From Amoebophrya sp. A120 (Eukaryota > Sar > Dinophyceae > Syndiniales > Amoebophryaceae), in assembly GCA_905178155.1 (NCBI GenBank), contig CAJINV010000005.1, positions 4,198,918-4,262,917 on the forward strand: DNA of 64,000 bases, written 5' to 3'. Position 1 is the stretch's first letter; the number at the start of each line of letters is the position of its first letter. Made by a program: the position numbers and the translations under genes. This document shows positions 1-11,655 of this stretch, piece by piece. The notes under the pieces were generated by a model. That model was given only the letters and a program-made list of their open reading frames with translations. It made no database searches and was not told the DNA's origin.

Positions 1-2454
1 TTTCCGCCCTCACCGATTCCGCTCCTCGGTCCGGACGGCAATGTATTCGTGCCAGACAGTCTACCGCGTCCGTTGCCGTCGCCCGCAGAGAGCGACAGGT
101 CATAGTGGCTCTCCGCGAGCCGCTTGGTGAAGAGGTGCAGGAGGCCGTAGGACGGATCTGAGAATGTCTATCAGCGGCGAATATGTCTGGGTCTGAAACA
201 ATGCAAGATCATCTGCCATGCATATACCTGCGGACCACACACACACACAGAGTCGGGAATGCACACAAAGACAAAAGCATCGCAAATTTTGCGCGAGCTT
301 CCACATGCCTACTGCGCATGAGACGTCCGGCGCCTGTTGCCTAGCAAGAATTGCGCAACTCGAAGCGTTCATGCACCACAAACTTTTATATTTTTTTGTG
401 ATCGAGACTTAGCGTGACAAGTTGCAGTCTTGTTCTTCCAGACCCATACATATTTGCAATGCATAATGCCATGACCAGCACAATGATGGAGGTGTAGACC
501 GAGAAACTGAGGTAGGACCTCCACAGTATCCTGCGTAAAGACGTCCGCACCCAAGAGTCAAGATGGGGATGTCGAAACACAAATCCAGAAGTTTTGGGAG
601 TGACAAGTTCCGCTCTGCATTGTAGCGCAGTTTAGCAAAGCCAACCGCATGACAAAGCCTCTCATGAAGATGCGCATTACAAATGTTCCTGCAATTGGTA
701 TTGGAATTGCAAATCTGCATTGACAACTCTGGGGTGGAGATGCTTTTGCTCAGGATACAGAGGCGCACATACTTATTGCGAGAGCCCCTGCGGGTCGCGT
801 TCCATCCGGTCACCAGGGACCGGGAATCCTCGTGGTGCTGTGCTCCGAAAGGAGGATCCACACCGTCGAGGTCGTTGTAGGCCGGCAAATCCGGTGGGGA
901 GGACGACGCTGCGTGAGCAGACGATGCTGCGGCTTCATACCAAAACTCCTCCTGTAGGTCCGCGCGGCCCTGCTCCTCCACCTCCTTAATCCTGCGTAAA
1001 AACGTACCCACCCTGTGGAAAGCAAAGACGAGAAATCGGGTAGACAAATGATCCCAAAGCTTTTTAAGGACTCGCTAATGATAGAGAGGACTCGCTGTCG
1101 CTAATCATGAATTAGGCCTGCAATATATCAAGTTAAGCCATGGCCAGGGAAAAAATCAGCCGAATGGAGCAACGCAAAACCGGAAAATGCTCGTCGTGCT
1201 ATTAACCGTCACACAAGATCTCCAAAAATCTCTATTTTTATTGCTGTCATCAGAGTAAGAAGCATTCCGAAACGCCAGTGGACGATCGAGATCCGCCTCA
1301 CGGTGCTGCGCATGATAAGGAACATCCGGGAGGGCGCGGGGCATGCAAGTCAGCATGACAAAAAATTATGTCCCGGGGTGTTTACGTTTTCACGCAGGAT
1401 ACCCTGAAGCTCGTCTGATTCTCTTTCCATCATGTCCGCCGCAGCAAGGTCGTGTCCGACGAAATCATCATGTCGGACCCCAATCATACCTCGTGACTCG
1501 GGGGAAATGTCCGAGGAAAAAGTTGTAGCGGGCTTGGCGCTTACCCTGCTACCATGCGTCCCAGTGTCTAGTTCCCAAGGAGAAGTAGTGGTTGAGGCCG
1601 TGATCTCTGTATTGTGAGGGAAAATACCCCCTCCCCATATCGAAAACGAAGTTTGTGACGCTGTATAATTTGAGTACAACATCACAAAGCGACTTGTAAT
1701 ATTCCTAGAAGGCCAAGAGACGCAGTTGTGCCCTCGTTTGCAGGCAATTTGTCATCCTATTTCCCGGTTCCAGTTGCTTTTCCTGTCATGCTGAAGACGG
1801 AAGGCCTTTCCACGCCAGCCAGCACTAGTGTCGGCGTCCGCATCTTTTCCCTTCTAGCATGACAACGTGATTAATTTGTGGTGACAAATCATGCTACACG
1901 ACAAATCTCCCTTTGAGTACTTATGGGAACAAGGGGGGACTTTTCATTTCGATACTCTGGACGAGAAGACGAAAAAGTTGCGGCTCCTGGTGGCATATTG
2001 CGACGAAAAATCCCCCCTCCCCATTTCAAAACGAAATATTATGATACTGATTCGTGGCCGCAAATCAGATTTGTCTATGCAGAAAGTGTGCTTGGCGGTA
2101 TTTCTACTTTCTGGTATGCAAAAGGCTAGCAATTAGGCATGGAAAACAGGTTTGCAGTAGTCGAAAGCGCATGATAACCGACTGGCTGTAGAATGCGCCA
2201 CAGGGCTGCTATTACAACCCTATAGGCATCGACAAAGGTGATTTGCGACCACCACAAATTAGCATCACGACAAGGTTCCATTTTGATATGGGGGGGGATT
2301 TTTCACTTTGATATGGCAGGTGGTGTTGTCTGAGAAGGCTTTCGTGCGGTACGACTGGCTCAGGTCCAAACCGGATGTAAAACAAGATGCAGCCGAACAA
2401 GATGCCGACCACGTACCAAAACCGATGCTCCTCGACGACAACCAACGCCAGCAC
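1..2454 (-). CDS. Membrane protein with coiled-coil linker, partial, six exons
   Basis: Exons run at 2454-2314, 1995-1955, 1609-1402, 987-758, 536-466 and 168-1, where the gene leaves the window. Five introner elements separate them. Excising each element with one 5-bp flank gives an open frame of 278 codons. The first exon has a strongly hydrophobic stretch (YVVGILFGCILFYI). A Ser/Thr-rich segment and an acidic helical stretch (ESDELQ joined to VEEQGRADLQEE) follow. A second membrane span (SVYTSIIVLVMA) is completed by the last two exons, then FSDPSYGLLHLFTKRL. The 5' end is unresolved: no ATG is seen near 2454 and an in-frame stop lies just upstream, so another exon is expected. I do not recognise the family. 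Confidence 0.7.
169..465. mobile_element. Introner element A1
   Basis: The ends are inverted repeats around the family A core GTCTGGGTCTG. The flanks are ATGTC and ATGCC, a 5-bp target duplication with one mismatch. Excision joins VLVMA to FSDPSYG in the partial membrane gene. Confidence 0.85.
537..757. mobile_element. Introner element C1
   Basis: Family C ends (TATCCTG plus the CCACCC..AGAGT core) are inverted at each side. The flanks are CACAG and CAGAG. Excision joins NKYVRL to WRSYLSF in frame. Confidence 0.85.
988..1401. mobile_element. Introner element C2
   Basis: Family C ends are present (CGTTTTTACGCAGGAT at one side, its complement at the other). The flanks TCCTT and CCCTG agree at three of five positions. 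With a 5-bp duplication the coiled-coil reading frame is kept. Confidence 0.75.
1610..1954. mobile_element. Introner element B1
   Basis: Family B ends carry the CCCCCTCCCCATAT core and its complement. Both flanks are CTCTG, a perfect 5-bp duplication. Excision joins SSSRPE to ITASTTTS. Confidence 0.88.
1996..2313. mobile_element. Introner element B2
   Basis: Family B ends with a perfect TGGCA duplication on both sides. Excision joins LLRQHHLP to PGAATFSS. Only a 41-nt exon separates it from B1. Confidence 0.88.
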
Positions 2455-3966
2455 GTATGGAAGTTAAGCGCACGCTCCCGCCGGGCAGAGAAAGGGTGTC
2501 TGCCTTTTCCTTTATGTCATATTGCATTTATGTACTTATCGCAGGTTTATGTCATATACGTATTTAATTTTAAGTACACTTATCCTCGCACGACTCATAT
2601 ATAAATAACTACATTTGTGATGTCATGTCAGGAGTCCAAAGTAGAAGCTACAACATCGGCATGGTGTTATGGTTTGCCACTTCGGTATGATAGCGTTGCT
2701 AGCCTCTTCGGGCGAGCGTGACAAAAAGCCTGCACAGAAGGCCTCAACGGAGGGCTCCCGGTCTCGTCTGGGCTTCCAGCAAAACAACATACTGATCAAA
2801 AGAAACACTAGATGAATTTTTACAGCGACCACACATGACCCATACGACTACGATCATCTTCACGTACATATGGATAAACTTAAACCTTGGGGCGGGGGCA
2901 TACTTATTCTCAGCATAGCACGTTCGTGGAAAACAGGCTCCAGCAAAGGAACCCGACACCCCATCCAAATCCGTAGATTTATACGACGAAGACCGGACAC
3001 ATACAAAATCAATGTCTCACAAGTTTAAGCAGGTGTCTTTCAGAAAGGTGACAGTTGTCACGCTTCAATGGAAGCAGATGTGTGTCTTTTCATGCAGTCT
3101 CGAAGCTTGTGGCTGTGTTTTGATGTGTGCAGTGCATGATTTATCGTGGATAAGATAAAGAGAAATTGTACAAACGGAAGCCAGTGACTCCACCCGCCCA
3201 GCAGCGAATTTGTTGGGTGCCCTACACTGCCTCCGGCGGAGCTGAAGCTGACACTGAACAGGTTCATGCGACTATCCCGTGCAAAAATGGCGCCGTGTTT
3301 CGCAGCACAAGTCCATGAGAATGGGGTGAGCGTGAGTGTAAAACGCTTGTCCCTGGTGCATGCCGAGCTTGTTCCTTACGGTTACGGCTTGAATCGTGTC
3401 AGGAAATAAAAAATCGAAGCACAACAACAAAAGCAACAACCACAAACCTGCAAAAGTACAACTTCCACAGCATTTTGTATTCTACCTCGTGCGTACTATT
3501 TGGACATTGAAATGGAAATAGCAGACGCATTTCATTCTTCCTGCTCCAAGTAGATACATAAAAAATTTGAGTGTCGACTTTGACAGACGCTTTCACACAG
3601 GGTAATAGCTACTGCTGGAACTAGCTCCCAGGTACCGCTGCTGCCGCCTGAGCATGCGAAAGTTTGTCCATGCATATCGAAAGAAAACTACCGCCCCACC
3701 AGCCCTGACCTGAGTGGCTTTGCAGAACAGATGCTCTGCACATGATCAAAAATCAAAAAAAAAATACTATTTCAATTTTATTTTACTTAGTGTCAGTCGT
3801 GATGAGGCTGCAATTGCAAATGAAAGAGGTCCCTTGCAGTCACATTTCTGCCTGATTTTACCACTACTGCTGCGGGTCCCCTTCAGGGCAGTGTCATCGT
3901 CTTGTGGTGGGTCATTTTCCTGAGGTGTCTCGTTTTCGTGGCAAGGGCCACGACCCTAGTACACAT
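2455..3966. other. Intergenic stretch without supported gene
   Basis: No exon flanked by introner elements or splice-like sites could be supported. Short open frames on both strands look random. It may hold the missing first exon of the membrane gene that begins near 2454. Confidence 0.4.
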
Positions 3967-5907
3967 CTAGATGGAAGGCGGGTTCTTTTCTTTTCTTACT
4001 GCACAAGCAGTGGTCAGTAACGCGATGAAGAACAGGCCGGAGACAAGTTTTCCAAAGCTCCCACAGCACAGCAGGCCCAGCTTCTCCAACAGAAGTTGCC
4101 AGACCTCGAGGAACAAGCTTTATTGTGAGGAAAGCTCCCCCTCCCGATATTGATGAACGCGCATCCTTCTGAAAATTTGCCATGCAGATTTGTGGCCACA
4201 GAGTGTTTCTGTCTTGCAAGAAGGCAAATGCCGAGGAATGCGCCACATTATGGAGGCGCTTTGTCATGCTGACTGGCCTGCAGGGCAGGGGTTTCCCATG
4301 CTAAACAGCCATACCCTTACGCTCCCTAAGAACAGGCCAAGAACCTGCCTACAGTCCCCCACTGCAAGACTCATTTGTGTACGCAAATCCAGCATCAGAA
4401 ACTGCGTCTTGATATGCTGGGGAGGGAGAGTCTTTGCTTCTGATAAGCTCGCCTTGCTGACCACCAGCCCGATCGGCAGCCACTCCAGCGCCCCGATCAG
4501 AATTGGCCACGACAGCATGCGAAACAGTCGGCCAGGCAGAGTCGAAAAAAACTCCGGAACGCACCGCCGGTGACGGTCGCGCCAGTGTCATCCTGAGCAT
4601 AAAAACCTACACCACATCCCATCGTCAAGAAGATGCCGGCTTTGATGCTACACGACAAGTCATGATCACAAACTTTATTTATCAGGCACCTAGTTCTGTA
4701 GAACGAGTCGTGGTTAGCTAGTGCAGCCGCATCTTGTTCTGAGCTACTTTGGTTCTTATCCTGATTCGATAGTGAGAGCATACCGAATTTCCACACAGCA
4801 TGATTAGACATTGAACGCTTCTCAAGGGGTTCTTGCGCATGGTACGACACGACATCCGATTCTGTTTCATTTCTGGCAGCTCTGGGCATGCAGATTTACA
4901 TCACAAAGATGGAGTGGGTATGTTGTTTTTACACAAAATAATAAGTGCCTCTCCTCGGTGGACGCCGGCAAAGCGGTCGTGTAGTCGACCTCCTCCTCCT
5001 GGTAGGCCTATGCATTGTAATTTCTATGTCTGGATGTGCAAGATGGCAAGCAAACCTGGGAATGGGCTGCTGATTGTTGAGTGAAAAAATCGGTCCTGCA
5101 TACAAAACAACTCAGCAAAACTGCATGCGCGCTCTTTGTCTCTGGAAGAGGGCGCTTCTCGGTCTCGCGCAGGCCAGGAATGAAAAAACAAAAAGCCTCC
5201 GCAGAATTTGCTAAGTTTAATAAAGTAGTTCCTGCGCACTGCGTTGATTCTCGCGGGTCCAACAATTGCACAAGAACGCATACCTGCTTTCTTCCAGATC
5301 CTGCTCACCAGACCACATATTTGCAATGGATAAGGCGGCAGTATTGTAGACCACAAAGACTAGAGAGTCGTGGTAGTACCAGACAAACAATCCTGCGGCC
5401 GTGATGGCAAACACCAACTCCGCAACTCCGGCAATCGCGCACTGCTCGATCCGGTCTTTTTTCGAGCTATCAAATGTAAAAATGTCTGGGTCTGGAAGAT
5501 CGCGAGATTTGTCATGCATATTTCGGATCACGCGAATGGCGTCTGATGCAGGCAAAAGCATCACAGGTTTTGAACGCGCCTCATGATGCCTGTCCCGCAT
5601 GAGAAACTTCCTACTTGCGTGCCAAGAAATGGACAGCTTTTGGCGCTCATGCAACACAAATTTTTGTGTGTTCCAGAGTTTGCATCACAAGTTGCAACCC
5701 TTCCAGACCCAGACACTTTTACATTTGATACGAGCAGTGCCCGAACCAAACGCCGACGGCGTGCGGGCTCTGCGAACTGAAGACGATAAACAAAATATCC
5801 AAGAACAGCCGAAAGGAAGTTGCCACGATCACCGTGCTACTCATGCGTAGATAGCTGCGCAAGGTCAGCAGATATCCGCGCGGCACAAGTTTCAGAAGTT
5901 GCTGCAT
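3967..5907 (-). CDS. Multi-pass membrane protein, five exons, 217 aa
   Basis: Exons at 5907-5731, 5467-5333, 5008-4944, 4588-4446 and 4120-3967 total 654 nt after removing one 5-bp copy at each of four introner elements, which is exactly 218 codons. It starts at an ATG (MQQLLKLVPRG) with a stop shortly upstream. Hydrophobic segments include VIVATSFRLFLDILFIVF, AELVFAITAAGLFVW, ILIGALEWLPIGLVV and LVSGLFFIALLTTACAV, so at least four membrane spans are likely. An acidic then basic hydrophilic loop (EEEEVDY to RHWRDRHRR) lies in the middle. The C-terminus is short and basic, ending in NPPSI. The family is not recognised; an ion or solute carrier role would be speculation. Confidence 0.78.
4121..4445. 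mobile_element. Introner element B3
   Basis: Family B ends, with flanks AGCTT and AGCTC (one mismatch). Excision joins LVVSKAS to LFLEVWQ. Confidence 0.85.
4589..4943. mobile_element. Introner element C3
   Basis: Degenerate family C ends, with flanks AGTGT and AGTGC. Excision joins ASTEERH to WRDRHRR in frame. Confidence 0.78.
5009..5332. mobile_element. Introner element A2
   Basis: The ends are TATGCATTG and CAATGGATA, with degenerate A cores. The flanks are AGGCC and AGGCG. Excision joins VVYNTAA to YQEEEEV. Confidence 0.82.
5468..5730. mobile_element. Introner element A3
   Basis: Textbook family A: TATCAAATGTAAAAATGTCT at one end, its near-perfect complement at the other. CGAGC is duplicated perfectly. 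Excision joins WFGHCS to KKDRIEQ. Confidence 0.92.
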
Positions 5908-8900
5908 CGCTGACGCTGCAGCTTCTTCAGATTATACCAGTACTAGTACACGTACTTAGTGTGATCCTACTACGTAAACCGACCGGGGTTCGTCTTGTTC
6001 GAGGTCGAGCTGCCTCGGCCTTTTCGAATAAGAACTTCTGCCGAATTTTCGCACCTCAGCGACAGCGTCGTGAAGATGTACCATTTTATTCTTCTCCTGA
6101 AATAAACAGGAACGTGCCAACGCCCGACCCCGGGTGGGTCAGATTCAGACTTGCAGCAACTATGCTTGAAGATGCTGATCGCCAAATGAAACTACATCAT
6201 GACGTGTCTAAAATAGCTTCCGCATATCGGCAGGATCATGGCTGCAGTCGTGGTTAAACTTCATACTTGTTTCTGTTTGTGTTTTGTTGCGCCAGCAAAA
6301 ACCAAAGCATAAGCAACACAACCGTGCTGGCACGAATAGTACTGCAAGCAACCCCTCCGTAATCTTTTCCGAACCACACCAGATAAGTTCAGCTGGCGTA
6401 CTACTAGCTACTATTAATTTGTGGCGCAGAGCCAAATGTACATCGACATGAAGGTTGGACATAATCCACATCATCGGGACACTGCTTTTTTTTGGTCCGG
6501 ATCGTGGTATTAAGGTCGCGCCCGGAGGGCGATATTGGTAACCAAATGCGTGCGCGAAAATCGAACCAGCGCGAAGGCCCACCAACCTTTTTCTAACATC
6601 GCCGCGGCCCGCGCCGCGAAAGCGCGGCCCTGCGGGCCGCGCTTTCGCCGCGCGGCCGCCGCTACAAACGAGAAAAAGCACCATTTGTTTTTAGTTTCTA
6701 GATTCCCACTTCTTCTTCTTGGGTCGCGGGCCGCAGTTGTGCTCGCGGCCCTTTAGGGCCGCGACCGCAAACTGCGTACCGCTTCTTGGGTCGCGGGCTC
6801 CACCACTTCCCCGCGGCCCTAAAGGGCCGCGGACAACTACTGTCGCCCGCGGCGGCCCGCAGGCTCCTGCGATAAGCATTGAAGGCGAAATCCGGTCTGC
6901 TATTTCGCAGCGGGGCATCCTTTCTAGCCCCCTGCATGACAAACTGGCCTCCTGGCCAGGAAGCTATGTGGCCGGGGGGGGCAAGCCCCCCCCGGACCCC
7001 CCCACCCACCTTCGCAGCGGGGCATCCTTTCTAGCCCCCTGAATGACAAACTGGCCTCCTGGCCAGGAAGGTATGTGGGCCGCGCTCTCATCCTCTAACC
7101 AGGAAGCAAGGGCGCGCAAAAGAATGCGTTTTTTGGCGAGCAGAACACCATCGCGAGTAACATTATGCACGAGGGCACGCTGGCCAGGAAAAATGCGCAA
7201 ATTTCAAAAAATTAATCAAGTCGCGCCATTTCCGGCAGCCCTTTTGGGCCACCCAGATCGAGCATTTCCAAGCGGGAGGAGGCTCACAATTTTGGACCTC
7301 ATACAGGTCGAAAACCGTGAGCGGTGGACACACCTCCACAGGCTTGATAATTGTGTTCTTGTCGTCCAATCCCGGTGGTACGGGCCTGCGGAAAATTCTG
7401 CGAACCCCTTTTGAGCGGCAATTTCCAAGCGGCTTTTACTTTTTCAGCAAAAGTTGTCATTTTCAATTTTCCAGCGGTTTTCGGGGACTGCACAAAATCG
7501 GTAAATTTTGTCGCCCGCTTCCACCCTGCGAAAAAACGCACTTTTTAAGCATTTTTTTTCAATTTCCAAGCGGCTGGAGCTGCCTGGACGTGGCGAGTTT
7601 TTCGCTACAAAACCCATCACACCATCGGCCCTTGCCGAAGATACCACTATCTTTTTTCAGATTCAGACCGGGCGGAGCTGCAAAAATGCTCTTTTTTACG
7701 CTTTTCCCACTTAGTAATTGCTGTTTTGGCTGCTTTCGATGAAATTCCCACAACTCTTCCCCGATCCGCTTTCTGAAGGCAGAACACACTTGATAATGCC
7801 CGATTTTGCCAGTGGTTGCATACCCCCGAGTTCCTCCCATATGGTAACGGCAAAGCCTTCGCGCTGCGTTTGCGATGGATGAGCATCTCGCAAAGAGCGC
7901 TTTGCGCGCGGGGGCGAGCGATAGCGAGCCCCTGCGCGCAAAGCATCTCGCGAGCGCTTGCGCACGCTTTGGTTACCAGATTAAAGAACGAATAATGTTG
8001 ACCTAAACACCGACCATCGACTCGTTACTGGGGACAGCTCAGAAAAGGATTTCTTGTGCAGTGCGCTTATTCCCAGCGCCAGCTCACTGCGAGGATACAA
8101 AACATAAGCACGGTTTTTAACATTTGATTTTACAAATTGACATTTCTGAATACAACCAATCTTCCAAGAAGCGAATTGGAACTGTTTTTTTTTTTAAGTA
8201 TTTCCCCGCGATGTCCATACAAAGTCATAGATGAAGCTGAAGGAGCATATACTTGCATCCATTGTGATGGCGACCAACTACGTCGTGAACACGGAAGCAA
8301 CTTATTGAATTCCATATAGTTGTTTGGTTACCAGCCTATGACCAGCACTCGTTCCGTATCAAGCACTGGGACTGGCTCCGGTTTGCGGGCATGCAGAGCA
8401 CGGCTAACCATAGACAAGCACAACTACATGCGTGCTGTTGTACACTAACGGAGTACTACTTACTTAAGGCACAGAGACCGTACTTTTGCGCGGCACTTTC
8501 CAGGCTGAATCCAAATTGTTGCTTCGTTCTTGTCGTGCCTCGCGTCTTTTGCGGACTGTCGTTCTTCCGCACTCTCTCCAGTGTCTTGGTTTTCTTCGAA
8601 ATAAAACACATCAAACTTCTAACAGCTGCTGCTTTAGCCTCAGAGAAGAAGCTCGCTCCCGTAGCTTCATTTCGTTGGGAGGCGCTTGGTGGTACTAGTG
8701 GTGGAGCCACAGAAATTGTGCTGGTTGCGGTCGCGGTTGTGATTTCCTTTCGGGATAAGGAGGGCAGGACGGGCTACAGCGAAGATTTCGGGCATGGGTA
8801 CAACTCTGGTGTGGAGGCGGTTCCGGCTGCGGGGCGATGTGTAGTGCGTAGAACGGCCAGAAGCATAGAGAAGAAGATGAAGAACTGGTGTCGTGTCAAT

Positions 8901-8908
8901 GAATACAA
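5908..8908. other. Intergenic region dominated by a dispersed repeat
   Basis: Apart from the repeat at 6513-7980 nothing gene-like is seen. 6600-6660 and 6720-6850 hold GC-rich short inverted repeats of the form GCGGCCC..GGGCCGC. 8000-8900 has only short random open frames. Confidence 0.4.
6513..7980. repeat. Dispersed repeat R, copy 1
   Basis: It begins GGTCGCGCCCGGAGGGCGAT and ends near CTTTGGTTACCAGA. A diverged copy in the same orientation lies at 29149-30271. Shared blocks include the start, the GGCAAAGCCTTCGCGCTGCG region and CATCTCGCAAAGAGCGCTTT. Open frames are broken in both, so it looks like a dead or non-coding mobile repeat. Confidence 0.65.
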
Positions 8909-11655
8909 CTACAGCCAGCCCTTCGACTCCCTGCCTATCATGACAAAGAAGCCCATGCTGCCAATCATGATGTATTTGAGCCAGGGGTAATCGTTCAGCT
9001 ATCAAATGCAAAAATGTCCGGGTCTGGAAGATTGCGAGATTTGTCATGCTGATCTGGCATGGCCCTTAAATCTGTATTGCGTGGCCACAAACAGCCTCTC
9101 TCGCCTGTCATCATCATCATCATCATTGAGACGAACCCCCTGTGGTCGTCCTCACGGTGTCGTCTTGGCCCTAGGCTGTTTCGGACAGATGTTGGTTGTG
9201 TCCGGCAAGAGGACGGCCCTGCCCGGACAAATGTTGGTAATGTCCAGCGAGAGCGCTGCCGTGGCCCGTTTTCTGCCGGTTTTTGGCTTTCGCCAGGAAT
9301 ACCCGCAACACCACCCGTGGATAGTGAAACCCATGGCAGGCTTTCGCCAGGCGGTTCCGAGGAGGCCTTCCTCTTGGCACAATGTCGGTTAGATACCAAA
9401 TTGCACCCCCCGGAAGCGAATGGTGAGCCGATCCAAAGTTGGTGCAAAGCACAGGTGGGATCATGGGCTCGGGAGAGTAGTTGGGTCATGCGAAATATGC
9501 AAAAACGCAGTTTCTCATGCGGAATATGCAGCACAGAAGCACGAAGCAACTTGTCATGCTTGGCGGCGCATTTTTACAGTGCATTTGTATATTGACTGAC
9601 TTGCGTCACGAGTTTCCAGACCCAGACATTTTTGCAATCCATATCAGCAGTATTGTGATCATTCCCACGTACGGCAGAAACCCGAAAGCGCGGCCCATTA
9701 CCTCCTTCCGGGAGATGAAATTCTGCTTGCTCATGTAGAGACCATATGGATTGCAAAAGTGTCTGGGTCTGGTGGAAGATTTCTAGATTTGTCATGCAGT
9801 TTTTCTATTTACTCATAAGCTCTAGAATGCAGCACCTAGCATGACAAATTCTGTGATCCCTCTATCATGCCCGTCCCGCATGAGAAATTGAATTCCCTCT
9901 CAACTTGGTAAAAAAGCACGGCTGTTGGTAATCACGCAACACATCATCATCATCATGTAGTGGACACCCGCACCCAGCGCCACAGGTCAAGGATCCCCTC
10001 CCCGGGGGGTGGGCGAGGAAGCACTTTCGGCGACCTCATCATACAAAAGCCGAGCGCTACCACGGCAAGTCGCCCCAAGAAAAGTACCGACCAGTCGGGA
10101 GCTACCCACCACACCTGATCAGCACAGCCCGGCCAGCTAGCCGAGCGCGACAGCCCAACATACATAACGATCCAGGACCCGACCCATTTTACGCCATACG
10201 TTTTTGTTTCCACGGAAGAGACGACGTACCCCTTTGGGTTAAGGGGCGAGACTCTCCCCTAAGCCGCAACCCCGCCCGGACAGGGGAGGCTGGACCGTTT
10301 GCGCCTTACCTGCGGCACGGGCGAACAGGGCAAACGCATGACAAGATTTTCTGCATGATGCAGATTTAGCATGACAAGTTGTGACCTTCCAGACCCAGAC
10401 ATTTTTACATTTGATAGACCCCGATCGTCTACCTGGTTGTTGTCGCCTTTGGTCAAAATTATCCTATGCAAAAACGTCCCCACCCCAGAGTTGTCATGTA
10501 GATCTGCAAGCACAAGAGCGTTAGTAATGCGCATCCCCATGAGAGGCATTTCCCATCGTGTTTTGGAACTTGTAATCCTGTAAACAGGATGAGCAGATGG
10601 ATTTGTTATGCGGCTTCCCTTGCAACACTGCACAACTACACTACAGCCTGCAATTTGTCATGCGTGGTTGCCAAAGCTTCAAGATTTGTGTTGCAAAATT
10701 CCCAACTTGACTCTGGGCTGGGGACGTTTTTACAAATGATAAAAATCGCGTACTCCTCTGTCTTCCAGCATCGCACGAAAAAACTCTAGTTTCACCGGGA
10801 ACAGGGCATTGGCATTGCTCACTTTGCCCGAAATACAAATAAATATGCTTCTTTTTGGCACCGCAGAAACAGATTCGGTATCAGCTCGCAAGACAAAAGT
10901 CATTTAGCGCATTGTTCCTATGCTGCGGAACCGCAACGAGACAAATGTATCGGCTTCAGCCCCATGCTTTTGCACGCTCTAGAAAACAGATTAACAACCT
11001 TTTCCTTTTTTAGCATTAGCGTGGTCCTTCTGCTGCATCAAAATTTGTTTTTGTGCGGGTAAAATTTCACAGTAAAAGAGTTTTTTCCTGGGATATCCGG
11101 TTCTTGTGGGCGTTCACTATCCCTGTTTGATGTTTTTTGTTTGTTGTTTACCATCATCCCTCATAGAGCGCTGCACTTCTTCGTCGCAAAGCATAGGAAA
11201 GACAGCTGCTCAACACATAGCCGACACTGGGTTACGTCGTGGCCCGGGGCACGACCTGCTGGTCCTCGTACTACCGAGTGGGGAAAGCGCGAAAAATTAG
11301 TTTCAACAGTCCGTCTCGGGTTGGAGCTCGTTGCACTTTATCTTTATCTTTAATAATGCTGTGCTAATTACAAATACTTATCAGGGTTTGATTTTTGCTA
11401 GCGAAAAATCAAAAATGCGGAGAAAAATTTATTAATAAGAGGTACTGTGAACAATGGGTATTCCGCGTCCCTCAACTTGAAAAACGATGACGTCGCCGGG
11501 TACAAACCGCTCTTCTCTCCACATATTCAGGATCAAGATGTCCCCTCGGTAGAATCCCGGCTCCATGCTCCCGGAAAGCACCACGACCACCGGCGACTCG
11601 CTACCAGTCATCAAGCTCAACCCGCGCCAGAGCATCAGCGCCGTAAAGATGATAC
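8909..11655 (-). CDS. SEC11: Signal peptidase complex catalytic subunit SEC11, N-terminus missing
   Basis: This is the ER type I signal peptidase serine protease, which removes signal peptides from secretory proteins. Exons are 11655-11446, about 10796-10742, 10459-10417, 9744-9644 and 8999-8909. The first carries LMLWRGLSLMTGSESP, the nucleophile motif SGSMEP and IPIVH with the catalytic His. The next exons supply ILTKGDNN and VDDRG with the conserved Asp residues, then LYMSKQNF..VMGRAFGFLPYVGM, and the C-terminal span NDYPWLKYIMIG ending in GRESKGWL. Introner elements separate the last four exons. The 11445 to 10797 intron is conventional-looking (GTACCT donor) but its 3' site is unclear. 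The usual N-terminal membrane helix is only partly present; its exon was not found upstream of the AG at 11657-11656. Confidence 0.93.
9000..9643. mobile_element. Introner element A4, enlarged by an internal insertion
   Basis: Family A ends with a TCAGC duplication on both sides. Excision joins GMITILL to NDYPWLK of SEC11. At 644 bp it is far longer than the usual 230-330 bp; the extra DNA resembles that in A8 (40183-41591). Confidence 0.88.
9090..9480. repeat. Repeat inserted in an introner, copy 1
   Basis: Blocks such as AATACCCGCAAC and GCACAATGT(C/T)GGTTAG occur here and, in the same order, inside A8 near 40375-40620. The borders are approximate. It also holds a (CAT)n run at 9109-9126. 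Confidence 0.55.
9745..10416. mobile_element. Introner element A5, enlarged
   Basis: Family A ends, with flanks GACCA and GACCC. Excision joins NNQVDDRG to LYMSKQN of SEC11. At 672 bp it holds extra DNA of unknown origin around 9950-10320. Confidence 0.87.
10460..10741. mobile_element. Introner element C4
   Basis: Family C ends with a perfect AAAAT duplication. Excision joins WKTEEYA to ILTKGDNN of SEC11. Confidence 0.9.
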
